Of a stretch of DNA of 64,000 bases, positions 33,315 to 40,726 are shown in pieces. The notes below the pieces were generated by a model. It made no database searches. It worked only from the letters and a program-made list of their open reading frames with translations, and was not told the origin of the DNA. Position 1 is the stretch's first letter. Every line of letters starts with the position of its first letter. This DNA is from Larkinella punicea (lineage in GTDB: Bacteria; Bacteroidota; Bacteroidia; Cytophagales; Spirosomataceae): the NCBI RefSeq assembly GCF_003334855.1, contig NZ_QOWE01000009.1, forward strand, positions 227,795 through 291,794. The letters are read 5' to 3'. The position numbers were made by a program, and so were the translations under genes.

Positions 33315-34310
33315 ATGATGATAGGAACGAGACCGGGTCGTCGCACGATAAAACAGATTAGAACGGATTTTAGCCGATGGCTCGCTATTCGTTATTCGTT
33401 ATTCGCTATTCATTATTTATTCTTAACTCTTAACTCTTCATTCTTAACTCCCTCACCCGCCCAGCCTCCCAAAGGCGTTTTCCTCACCGACACGATTGAA
33501 ATTGGCAAACCATTCCAGTATTCCCTGAGCATTCGCCACCGGTCCAGGGTCGATGTGCTGTTTCCGGATACCGCCCGGCACTTTGCTCCGTTTCTGGTGC
33601 GCGACATTTCGATTTTTTCGACCAAAACCGATGCCCTAGGCAGCCTCGACAGTTCGGTGTATACGCTCGTATCGTTTGAAACAAGTCCGACCCAGACGTT
33701 GCGAGTGCCAGTATTTCTGCTGCGCACGCCCACCGACTGCACCCTTGTTTTTTCCAATGTCGATACGATCCGGCTGCGGGAGCGCATTCAGACGATGCGG
33801 CCCGATACACTCCGGCTGTCGACCAATACCACCGTCGTTTCGCTCCGGCAACAGATGAATTATCCGTTGCTGATGACAATTGTGGTGGGGCTGTGTGTGC
33901 TGGCGGGAATTCTGTTTCTGTTTTTCGGACGAACCATCCGAACGCGTATCCGGCGCTATCAGTTGTATCGGCAATACCTGGATTTTCAACGGTCATTCAA
34001 CCGACTGACGCGCGGCATTGGCCCCGAAACCGCTCACGAAGACGCCGGACGGGCCGTGGTGATCTGGAAACAATACATGGAGCGGCTGGAGCGAAAACCG
34101 TATACATCGCTGACGACCCGCGAAATTGTTGAATCGGTGCAGGATAACCGGCTGGCCGATGCCCTGAAAGAAATCGACGGCGTTATTTATGGAAGTGTGT
34201 ATTCCGACCAGACGCAGCAGTCCCTCCGCATTCTGAACGAGGTGGCGGATACGGCCTACCGCCGGAGCAGCGTTCGGATGGAAGAAGTGAATCAGGAAGT
34301 ACCTATTTGA
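33315..34310 (+). CDS. Exported single-TM protein of the BatA operon
   Basis: A 331-residue protein. Start assigned at ATG 33315, 2 bases after the DUF58 stop (a second ATG at 33318 is equally possible). The N-terminal 50 residues (WLAIRYSLFAIHYLFLTLNS) serve as the signal segment and are entirely encoded by a heptamer array; processing is likely after SPAQ. A periplasmic beta domain (about 60-190) is followed by one transmembrane helix (PLLMTIVVGLCVLAGILFLF, about 193-212) and a cytosolic helical tail. Position and topology suggest a BatD/DUF4381-like role. The next gene begins 10 bases downstream. Confidence 0.75.
   Translation: MMIGTRPGRRTIKQIRTDFSRWLAIRYSLFAIHYLFLTLNSSFLTPSPAQPPKGVFLTDTIEIGKPFQYSLSIRHRSRVDVLFPDTARHFAPFLVRDISIFSTKTDALGSLDSSVYTLVSFETSPTQTLRVPVFLLRTPTDCTLVFSNVDTIRLRERIQTMRPDTLRLSTNTTVVSLRQQMNYPLLMTIVVGLCVLAGILFLFFGRTIRTRIRRYQLYRQYLDFQRSFNRLTRGIGPETAHEDAGRAVVIWKQYMERLERKPYTSLTTREIVESVQDNRLADALKEIDGVIYGSVYSDQTQQSLRILNEVADTAYRRSSVRMEEVNQEVPI
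33382..33451. repeat. Ten-unit heptamer array inside a coding sequence
   Basis: Ten consecutive 7-base units with no indels. The first five follow TCGYTAT/TCATTAT, the rest TAACTCT, TTATTCT and TCATTCT. Column 1 is always T. Because 7 is not a multiple of 3, the array is read in all three phases within the frame. It is single-sided, without a matching inverted arm. A variant ACGGATT word (GAACGGATTTTAG) lies just upstream at 33361. Confidence 0.85.
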
Positions 34311-34320
34311 ACAGTTGCCT

Positions 34321-35331
34321 ATGGAATGGTTTTCGTATCAATGGTTTACAATTTCGCAACTGCGCCAGTTTACCTGGGCGCAACCGATTTATTTGTACGC
34401 CATTCCGGCCATTCTCCTGCTCTTTGGCTTGCGATCGTTGTTGTCCAGTCCATCGCGGCAACGGCTGAATGTAGCCCTGAACCAGACCGAACTCCAGCCT
34501 TCGCTGGTGGGTAGTTTGCGGCATTTAGTGCCCCTCAGCCTGTTTATTGCCACCACGCTTCTGCTGATGGCACTCGCCCGGCCCCAGATCATTCGCGAAG
34601 AAACCGAGCGGGTGGCCGAAGGAATCGATTTGATGCTCGCCATTGATATTTCGTCGTCGATGGCCGAAACCGACCTGAAGCCCAACCGGCTGGAAGCCGC
34701 CAAGCGCGTGGCCCGCAGCTTCGTTAAAAGCCGTCAGAACGACCGGATCGGGCTGGTCATTTTTGCCGGAGAAGCCTATTCACTCTGCCCGCTGACGACC
34801 GACCACGACCTCCTGAACGGCTACCTGGACGACCTGGACGACAGCATGATCAAAACATCCGGCACGGCCATCGGCAGCGCCCTGGCGGTTTGCATCAACC
34901 GGATGCGCGAATCGAAGGTCAAAAGCAAGGTGACCATTCTGCTCAGCGATGGCGACAACACGGCGGGCAACCTCGACCCGGTGACGGTGGCGCGGCTGGC
35001 GAAAGCGTTCAACATCCGGATTTACACCGTAGCCATCGGACGCCCTCCTATGCCGAGTGTGTCCAGCAACCTGACGACGGTGACCGTGGACGAAGGCATT
35101 CTGACGACCATCGCCAACATCGGAAGCGGCAGTTTTTTCCGGGCGGGCGATGCTCCGCGTCTTCAGGCGGTTTTCAAAGAAATCGACCGGCTGGAAAAAG
35201 CGCCGGTTAAAACCGTGATTTACAAGGATGTCAAAGATTTTTACCGCATCTATCTGTACTGGGCCATCCTATTCCTGTTGCTGACGCTGTTCCTGAAAAA
35301 CACGATTTTTGGAAATATACTGGAAGATTAA
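34321..35331 (+). CDS. BatA-like VWA domain membrane protein
   Basis: A 336-residue protein from ATG 34321. Two N-terminal transmembrane helices (about 24-40 and 71-86) precede a von Willebrand A domain with the MIDAS motif D109-I-S111-S-S113 and later GTAIGSALA (T) and LLSDGDNTAG (D). A third transmembrane helix ends the protein (IYLYWAILFLLLTLFL). This is the BatA arrangement. VWA domains bind partner proteins through a metal ion, and the Bat operon is linked to stress tolerance in Bacteroides and Francisella. It ends the DUF58 operon. Confidence 0.9.
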   Translation: MEWFSYQWFTISQLRQFTWAQPIYLYAIPAILLLFGLRSLLSSPSRQRLNVALNQTELQPSLVGSLRHLVPLSLFIATTLLLMALARPQIIREETERVAEGIDLMLAIDISSSMAETDLKPNRLEAAKRVARSFVKSRQNDRIGLVIFAGEAYSLCPLTTDHDLLNGYLDDLDDSMIKTSGTAIGSALAVCINRMRESKVKSKVTILLSDGDNTAGNLDPVTVARLAKAFNIRIYTVAIGRPPMPSVSSNLTTVTVDEGILTTIANIGSGSFFRAGDAPRLQAVFKEIDRLEKAPVKTVIYKDVKDFYRIYLYWAILFLLLTLFLKNTIFGNILED

Positions 35332-35338
35332 AGATGTT

Positions 35339-35407
35339 AGACAAGAGAGTAAAGACCGTTTTGCCGTTGTTGTCTCTTGTCTCATGTCTATCCTCTCACA
35401 TCTCGTA
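35339..35407. repeat. Heptamer hairpin (TCTNNNN family), copy 1
   Basis: Left arm from AGACAAGAGA (35339-35348) pairs with TCTCTTGTCT (35373-35382). The right side is five consecutive heptamers beginning TCT (35373-35407: TCTCTTG, TCTCATG, TCTATCC and two more). The last ends exactly at the rnhB start codon. Confidence 0.8.
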
Positions 35408-35997
35408 TGCTACTTTCTTACTACAACGAAAACTACATTGAAGCGGGGCTTGACGAAGTCGGGCGGGGGTGTCTGGCGGGGCCGGTGGTGGCGGCTGCGG
35501 TTATTTTACCGAAAAACTACACGCATCCCATTCTGACTGATTCGAAGCAACTGAGCCGTTTCCAGCGCGAACAGTTGCGGGAAGAATTGCAGCGCGACGC
35601 CCTCGCCTGGGCCGTGGCCGAGGTGTCTAACGAGGAAATTGACCGGATTAACATTCTGAAAGCCAGCTTTCTGGCGATGCACCAGGCACTGGACTCGATC
35701 ATGAGTCAGATTGGTGGTGTCAAACCGGATCATTTGCTGGTCGACGGCAACCGGTTTGTGAATTACCCGATGATTCCGCACACCTGCATTGTTAAAGGCG
35801 ACACCAAGTTTCTGTCGATTGCGGCCGCGTCGGTGCTGGCCAAAACCCACCGAGATGAGCTGATGGAAAAGCTGGCGATCGAGTTTCCGCACTACGGCTG
35901 GGAGCGGAACGTGGGCTACCCGACGCCCTACCACCGCCGGGCGATTCAGGAGTTTGGGCCGTGCCGGTGGCACCGGATGAGTTTTCGGCTGGTGTAG
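35407..35997 (+). CDS. rnhB: Ribonuclease HII
   Basis: A 196-residue RNase HII that nicks the RNA of RNA-DNA hybrids and removes misincorporated ribonucleotides from DNA. The catalytic DE pair is D16-E17 in GLDEVGRGCLAGPVVAA, with the third acidic residue in HLLVDGNRF (near 116) and the fourth in LAKTHRDELM (near 148). C-terminal GYPTPYHRRAI matches the substrate-binding segment. ATG at 35407 gives the usual short N-terminus; the upstream in-frame ATG would read through the repeat. Confidence 0.93.
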   Translation: MLLSYYNENYIEAGLDEVGRGCLAGPVVAAAVILPKNYTHPILTDSKQLSRFQREQLREELQRDALAWAVAEVSNEEIDRINILKASFLAMHQALDSIMSQIGGVKPDHLLVDGNRFVNYPMIPHTCIVKGDTKFLSIAAASVLAKTHRDELMEKLAIEFPHYGWERNVGYPTPYHRRAIQEFGPCRWHRMSFRLV

Positions 35998-36071
35998 AAA
36001 TTCCATCGCCGATTACAACGATTTCCTGTAAACGGGAATCCTGTCGGTATCTGCTTTTCTCCCAGCCCTTT

Positions 36072-36893
36072 ATGAAAACTCTGAACCTGCTGTTTCTGCT
36101 CCTTCTGGTAACGGCCTGCAACCGCAAGAACGAGGACGCGATTCTGGCCAGAGGCTCCTCCTTTCGTTTGATTCGAACGGATTATTACGGAAGTCCGGCG
36201 AATCCGGCTTCGTTTCGATCCACCCGCTACGACTACGACGAGAACAACCTGCTCCGCGAGGTCATTTCGGAAAACACAAACGGCACGGTGGACAGCAAAC
36301 AGGTTTACCGGTGGACAGATGGAAATACGCTTCGCGTGGAACAGCATTTTACCAATCCGCCCTGGTCGAGCAGCATTCAATCGGGCTTGCCGTTGAAAAT
36401 GTATTCCTACAACGAGACGCTTTATAATGCCGACACTACCATTCGCGAACGGAAAAATTATAACCTCCAGATCGATAACACAATCGAGTACCGCTCCTCC
36501 ACGAAGTTTGAATACAACAACCAGAAGCGCGTAACGAGACGGAACATTTACGCGAGTGATGGAAAACTGGCTTCATATTCGTTGTATGAATATGATAGCC
36601 GGGGCAATGTGACGAAGGAAACGCTGTATACCAATATTTCCAATACCACCGAACCCAACATCATTACGACGTACGAATACGATAACGCCCCCAATCCGTA
36701 TCGGTCGGCCCGATTGAACTCGGAGATCAGTTGGTTCTTGAGTGTCAATAATATTGTCCGCCAAAAGTCGGTTAACCTGGCTTCGTCAATCAACTCGGAC
36801 GAACAATGGAAATACGAATACCGTCCCGACGGTTATCCCGCCCGGATGATTTATGCCGATGGCCGGAAAGAGGAGTTTTTTTACAATCAGTAG
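36072..36893 (+). CDS. Putative lipoprotein with YD-like repeats
   Basis: A 273-residue protein from ATG 36072 with a lipobox (TLNLLFLLLLVTAC). The remainder has repeated short strands of the form Y-D/E-Y-D...L: RYDYDENNLLREV, YEYDSRGNVTKETLY, TTYEYDNAPNPY and KYEYRPDGYPARM. These resemble the YD/RHS-like repeats found in many Bacteroidota surface lipoproteins. No RHS core or toxin end is present. Function unknown. It is convergent with the DUF2480 gene and shares a palindromic terminator with it. Confidence 0.75.
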   Translation: MKTLNLLFLLLLVTACNRKNEDAILARGSSFRLIRTDYYGSPANPASFRSTRYDYDENNLLREVISENTNGTVDSKQVYRWTDGNTLRVEQHFTNPPWSSSIQSGLPLKMYSYNETLYNADTTIRERKNYNLQIDNTIEYRSSTKFEYNNQKRVTRRNIYASDGKLASYSLYEYDSRGNVTKETLYTNISNTTEPNIITTYEYDNAPNPYRSARLNSEISWFLSVNNIVRQKSVNLASSINSDEQWKYEYRPDGYPARMIYADGRKEEFFYNQ

Positions 36894-36928
36894 GTTTACG
36901 GTTTTCAGTATACTGAAAACCGTAAACC
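36893..36928. terminator. 36-bp perfect palindrome, bidirectional terminator
   Basis: A 36-base sequence identical to its own reverse complement with no central loop (centre GTATAC at 36908-36913). It starts in the stop codon of the lipoprotein gene and ends next to that of the DUF2480 gene, so it can end transcription both ways. Confidence 0.75.
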
Positions 36929-36929
36929 A

Positions 36930-37448
36930 TTACCCCTGCTTCGGGCGCTTGTACAGCGGCACGGTGCTGCACGGTTCGCCGAACATGATGCTCTGGGCTA
37001 CGGGGCGCAGCCGGCGCGTGATTTCGACGTACGCAGCCGTCGGCACCGGCACCTTGCTACAGCCTTTCACCACCACGCGGGTGTCGCGGTAGTCTTCGAT
37101 GTTAATGCGGGCGATGGCGTCGAAGTAGAGTTTTTCTTCCAGATCCTGCAGCGAACCGAACACCACGGTGTGGGCGTAGGGTTCCAGGTGAATCGTCAGG
37201 AGCATGAACGCCCAGGTCGGAACGATGGCGTCTTCGGTGCAGGTGACGGCCACATTTTTATCAGCGTATTGGCTCCAGTCGTGGGTTTTCAGGAATTCGC
37301 GAAAATCTTTTTCCTTGAGAATCAGCCCCATAAACAGGTTGTCCTTCAAGTCGTAGACAACCCGTTCGCCGGGGTGGTAATAATCTTCCAAGTCCAGGGA
37401 TACCAGGCCACTTTTGGCGACACGATTGACAATCAGTTCCGTTTCCAT
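36930..37448 (-). CDS. DUF2480 family protein
   Basis: A 172-residue soluble protein matching DUF2480, a Bacteroidota-specific family: METELIVNRVAKSGLVSLDL at the start, then NLFMGLILKEKDFREFLK, CTEDAIVPTWAFMLLTIHL and KGCSKVPVPTAAYVEITRRL. No catalytic motif is assigned to the family. It lies 5 bases downstream of tsaB on the same strand, so it is probably co-transcribed and may share a translation-related role by association only. Confidence 0.87.
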   Translation of the reverse strand: METELIVNRVAKSGLVSLDLEDYYHPGERVVYDLKDNLFMGLILKEKDFREFLKTHDWSQYADKNVAVTCTEDAIVPTWAFMLLTIHLEPYAHTVVFGSLQDLEEKLYFDAIARINIEDYRDTRVVVKGCSKVPVPTAAYVEITRRLRPVAQSIMFGEPCSTVPLYKRPKQG

Positions 37449-37453
37449 ACCCG

Positions 37454-38146
37454 CTAAACAACCAGCTTCTTCGGCTTGGTTCCCACAAAATCTTTTAAGT
37501 AGTAGGGCTCAAAATCAGCGACACTTTCAAACCGGCCTTCCCGATACGCCAGAGCGGCCAGTTGGCCCACCGTTCGGGCCGAGGGATGAATGACTTGTTC
37601 GGGAAAAACCGCATTGGGTTGATGCGCCAAAATCGCCCGGCATTTGGCCGCACCATTCCCGAAAAACACGACGGGCTGTTGCGCCAGTAAGTCCACAAAC
37701 GATTGCTCATCAATGATTTGCGCCGATGTAGGCACCTTTTCACGGCCTTCTGAATCATAAACCGCACAGTAGACTTCCATCCGCCGGGCGTCGAGCAGGG
37801 GGCAAAGGGCGTAGGACGCGGGATAAAAACCGTTTACCTGCCACGCCATCGCTTCGAGCGTGTTGATGGCCAGCAGTGGTTTATCGAGTGCAAAACACAG
37901 CCCTTTGGCCGTCGAAACGCCAATCCGCAAACCGGTGTAGGACCCCGGCCCTTTGGCCACGGCGACCGCGTCCAGTTCAGAAAGCGGGTGTCCACTGTCG
38001 TGGACCACATTCTGAATCAGCGTCGTCAACATGCCCGACGATGATTTTTCGGTAAACAATTCGAAGCAGGCCAAAACCGCTCCGTCGCGGTGAAGGGCTA
38101 CCGAACAAACAGTGGTGGAAGTATCGAGGGAGAGAATAAGGGACAT
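37454..38146 (-). CDS. tsaB: tRNA threonylcarbamoyladenosine biosynthesis protein TsaB
   Basis: A 230-residue ASKHA-fold protein that partners TsaD and TsaE in making t6A37 in ANN-decoding tRNAs. The N-terminus ILSLDTSTTVCSVALHRDG and the motif AVAKGPGSYTGLRIGVSTAKG are diagnostic. Like other TsaB proteins it keeps the fold but not the metal site of TsaD. It is first in a probable operon with DUF2480; upstream is a polypurine hairpin. Confidence 0.92.
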   Translation of the reverse strand: MSLILSLDTSTTVCSVALHRDGAVLACFELFTEKSSSGMLTTLIQNVVHDSGHPLSELDAVAVAKGPGSYTGLRIGVSTAKGLCFALDKPLLAINTLEAMAWQVNGFYPASYALCPLLDARRMEVYCAVYDSEGREKVPTSAQIIDEQSFVDLLAQQPVVFFGNGAAKCRAILAHQPNAVFPEQVIHPSARTVGQLAALAYREGRFESVADFEPYYLKDFVGTKPKKLVV

Positions 38147-38157
38147 AAAAAAGGGAG

Positions 38158-38221
38158 GAAAGGAGGAGGGAGGAAAGGAAGAGGGGCACCCTCCTCTCTT
38201 CCTTTCCTCCCTCCTCCTTTC
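38158..38221. repeat. Polypurine/polypyrimidine inverted repeat
   Basis: Perfect 26-bp arms (38158-38183 and 38196-38221) made only of A/G on one side and C/T on the other, with a 12-base centre. Within the left side a GGGAGGAAAGGA word is repeated at 15-base spacing. Located between the S41 protease and tsaB genes, both on the minus strand. Such tracts can also form intramolecular triplex DNA. Confidence 0.85.
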
Positions 38222-39883
38222 TTAATTTTTTCCTTTCAAAATAGACTGATACCGGTTCATGTCTTTGAACAGGTCGAGGGCGGCTTTGATTTCCGGATCG
38301 GTCGCGAACGATACTTCTTTCATGCCTTTCTGGAGGTAATAATGACCGACAATTTCCTGTTCCAGCAACGTTTTCAGTTCGCTTTTAAACGTCACCAGAT
38401 CGACATCCTTGCTGTGCGACAGTTTCGTACGCAACGCTTTTAGCTGATCCTGAATCTGATCGAACGATTTTTCTTTCTTGGCCGAGGCTTCGAGCGTCCC
38501 CAGTTCCTTTTCAACCTGCGTGGTGTAATCGTATTCCTTGTCTTTCAGCCACGTCACAAAATTCTGGTATTCAGCGTCGGTCAGGCTGAACTCGCGGGCG
38601 GGCTTGATCGTCGGGTGGTCGTGCCGGTATTTGATGGCATAATCAAAAATCAACCCCTTGTTGGTCAGGCTGATGGCGATTGGGGCGGGTGTCGTCGGTT
38701 CCACCAGCACATCCGGCGTAACGCCACCGCCGTCGTAAACCGGGCGACCGGCTTTGGTTTTGAAGGCGGTTTTCAGCGAATCGGGGATCTTGCCCACGCT
38801 GCCGTCCGGATTGCGGTGGCTGTAGTCGATGGCCTGAATGCAGCGACCGCTCGGAATGTAGTATTTGGCTGTGGTAATTTTCAGCTTGGTGTTGTACGAA
38901 AGTTCGCGGGTGGTTTGCACCAGCCCTTTTCCGTAGGTCAGTTGCCCCACCAGAACGCCCCTATCGTAGTCCTGAATAACGCCCGAAACGATTTCTGCCG
39001 CCGACGCACTCCGGCTGTTGGTCAGCACCACAATCGGGATTTCCAGATCCAGGGGCGGGTTCAGCGCCGTGTAGGTTTTATTCCATTCGGTCACTTTGCC
39101 TTTCGTCGTCACGATTTCCGACTCGCGCGGCAACCAGATGTTGGCAATATCAATGGCCATGTTGAGCAAACCGCCCGGATTTTCGCGCACATCCAGCACC
39201 AGCTTTTTCATGCCTTTGCCTTTCAGTTCGACAAACGCGTTCCGCACCTCGCGCGACGCCGTGCCGGTAAAATCTTTCAGGTCGATGTAGCCCACGTCGT
39301 TCGAAATCATGCCGGAATAGGGCACATTGGTCATTTTGACGACATCACGCGTCACGTTCAGGTCAATGGGATCTTTGGCTCCAAAGCGTTTCACCGTCAG
39401 TTTGACCGCCGTGTTGGTTTGTCCCCGGAGCAGTTTGTCGGAATCCAGTTCGCGCCGGGTTTTGATGTCCACGCCGTCGACCTTGAGAATCTCATCGCCA
39501 ATCTGCAAACCGGATTTTTCGGCGGGTGTGCCTTCATAAATCATCATCACGATGCTGCGTCCCTGCCGCGAGCCGATGAGCGCCCCGATGCCGTTGTAGC
39601 GTCCGGTGGTCATCGTCATGTAATCCTCGATTTCGTCTTCGGCGAAGAAGTTGGTGTACGGGTCGAGCGATTTCAGCATGGCGTCGATGCTGTTCTTCAC
39701 CATCCGGTTCGGATTCAGTTCGTCGACGTAATAGAGGTTCAGTTCTTTGAACAGCGTCGCGTAAATGTCCAGGTTGCGGGCGATTTCAAAAAACCGGTCG
39801 TCGTTGCGGAACGAATAAAAACCCAGGCTTCCTGCCAGAAGGGTCGCTCCCAGGGCGACAGTCAGACGTTTGCGCGTAAACAT
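38222..39883 (-). CDS. C-terminal processing protease, S41 family
   Basis: A 553-residue periplasmic serine protease. An N-terminal signal anchor (VALGATLLAGSLGFYSF) precedes a helical region, a PDZ domain (about 95-175, IGALIGSRQGRSIVMMIYEG and SGLQIGDEILKVDGV) and the S41 catalytic domain with NSRSASAAEIVSG (Ser near 294) and TYGKGLVQT (Lys near 319). The C-terminal 150 residues form a helical extension typical of Bacteroidota Ctp proteins. It trims or degrades envelope proteins from their C-termini. It follows rnpA on the same strand. Confidence 0.93.
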   Translation of the reverse strand: MFTRKRLTVALGATLLAGSLGFYSFRNDDRFFEIARNLDIYATLFKELNLYYVDELNPNRMVKNSIDAMLKSLDPYTNFFAEDEIEDYMTMTTGRYNGIGALIGSRQGRSIVMMIYEGTPAEKSGLQIGDEILKVDGVDIKTRRELDSDKLLRGQTNTAVKLTVKRFGAKDPIDLNVTRDVVKMTNVPYSGMISNDVGYIDLKDFTGTASREVRNAFVELKGKGMKKLVLDVRENPGGLLNMAIDIANIWLPRESEIVTTKGKVTEWNKTYTALNPPLDLEIPIVVLTNSRSASAAEIVSGVIQDYDRGVLVGQLTYGKGLVQTTRELSYNTKLKITTAKYYIPSGRCIQAIDYSHRNPDGSVGKIPDSLKTAFKTKAGRPVYDGGGVTPDVLVEPTTPAPIAISLTNKGLIFDYAIKYRHDHPTIKPAREFSLTDAEYQNFVTWLKDKEYDYTTQVEKELGTLEASAKKEKSFDQIQDQLKALRTKLSHSKDVDLVTFKSELKTLLEQEIVGHYYLQKGMKEVSFATDPEIKAALDLFKDMNRYQSILKGKN

Positions 39884-39890
39884 GTTTTTA

Positions 39891-39976
39891 TAGATTAAAG
39901 ATGCAAGACAAGAGATAAAAGACCTACGCGAGAGTCAATTTTCTCTTGTCTCACGTCTTATCTCTATAATCTACAC
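39891..39976. repeat. Heptamer hairpin (TCTNNNN family), copy 2
   Basis: Left GACAAGAGAT word (about 39906) and right side of five heptamers 39942-39976 (TCTCTTG, TCTCACG, TCTTATC, TCTATAA, TCTACAC), with TAGATT/AATCTA at the outer edges. The last unit runs into the rnpA stop codon. Confidence 0.8.
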
Positions 39977-40351
39977 CCGACCCAAAGCTAATTTCATACT
40001 TTTTTCTATCTCTTCAAACGAAATTATTGCGCGGGCGGTATATAAAAAGACAATATAGGCGGGCGGTTGCTTCGGTTTTTCAGCGGTTCCGAACAAAAGT
40101 GCCTTATTTAAACGGTAGGCTTCGCGGACCCGGCGACGGATGAGGTTGCGGTCGACGGCTTTTTTGAAGTTTCGGCTGGAGACCGAAATCAGGACGGCAG
40201 GCAGCGGGTCAGTACGCTCGGGGTCGTCCATATAGAGGAGTCGAAATGGAAAAAGGTAGAACGTCCGCGTGGTCGCACTACCTTTCTGAAATAACTGACC
40301 GATGGTTTTTTTACTGCAAAGCCGTTCGGATTTTTTGAACGTTTGCTTCAT
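39971..40351 (-). CDS. rnpA: Ribonuclease P protein component
   Basis: A 126-residue basic protein that binds the RNase P RNA and helps 5' maturation of tRNA precursors. The central motif is intact: VSSRNFKKAVDRNLIRRRVREAYR (residues 57-80), the RNR signature with the basic helix. The N-terminal FKKSERLCSKKTIGQLFQKG is typical. It lies just downstream of rpmH, the near-universal rpmH-rnpA order, but with a heptamer hairpin inserted between the two. Confidence 0.93.
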   Translation of the reverse strand: MKQTFKKSERLCSKKTIGQLFQKGSATTRTFYLFPFRLLYMDDPERTDPLPAVLISVSSRNFKKAVDRNLIRRRVREAYRLNKALLFGTAEKPKQPPAYIVFLYTARAIISFEEIEKSMKLALGRV

Positions 40352-40356
40352 AATGC

Positions 40357-40432
40357 GTTTAAGGTTTAATGTTTAACGTTTAAGGCTGCTTCTTGCGCAG
40401 AAACGTTAAACCTTAAACTTCAAACCTTAAAC
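40357..40432. repeat. Heptamer hairpin (GTTTAAN family)
   Basis: Left side is four units GTTTAAG, GTTTAAT, GTTTAAC, GTTTAAG (40357-40384). Right side is AAACGTT, AAACCTT, AAACTTC, AAACCTT (40401-40428). The arms pair except for one extra heptamer on the right, as expected if units are gained or lost by slippage. It separates rpmH from rnpA. Confidence 0.85.
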
Positions 40433-40434
40433 GA

Positions 40435-40602
40435 TTAGATTTTAAACCGATCGCCTTTTTTCTCGTCCGAAACCGTCAATTTATGACGTCCTTTTGCGCG
40501 ACGGGCGGCCAGTACTCTGCGGCCATTGGCTGATGCCATGCGCTCGCGGAAGCCGTGCTTGTTCCGGCGCTTACGGTTCGAAGGTTGAAACGTTCTTTTC
40601 AT
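40435..40602 (-). CDS. rpmH: 50S ribosomal protein L34
   Basis: A 55-residue very basic protein of the large ribosomal subunit: [20 protein letters not shown], then [20 protein letters not shown]. The sequence is canonical apart from a short C-terminal extension ([11 protein letters not shown]). It is the first gene of the rpmH-rnpA operon and is preceded by a good promoter. Confidence 0.95.
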   Translation of the reverse strand: MKRTFQPSNRKRRNKHGFRERMASANGRRVLAARRAKGRHKLTVSDEKKGDRFKI

Positions 40603-40643
40603 GACTAACTATATCTTGGATGCCTATTTTTCAAATGAGTCTG

Positions 40644-40674
40644 CAAAGGTAGAGAATGTTACGGAACGAAACAA
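40644..40674 (-). promoter_or_regulatory. Predicted rpmH promoter
   Basis: On the minus strand TTG (plus 40672-40674), a 20-base spacer and TACCTTTG (plus 40644-40651). The rpmH ATG is 41 bases further. Confidence 0.72.
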
Positions 40675-40726
40675 GTTTGATTTCCATATTTAGCGTTTTC
40701 ACAAACAAGCGGTTATATTCGCAGGT

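Noticed and set aside
38615..39898. 427-codon antisense frame over the S41 protease
   Set aside because: His- and Arg-rich shadow frame; the opposite strand is a complete protease.
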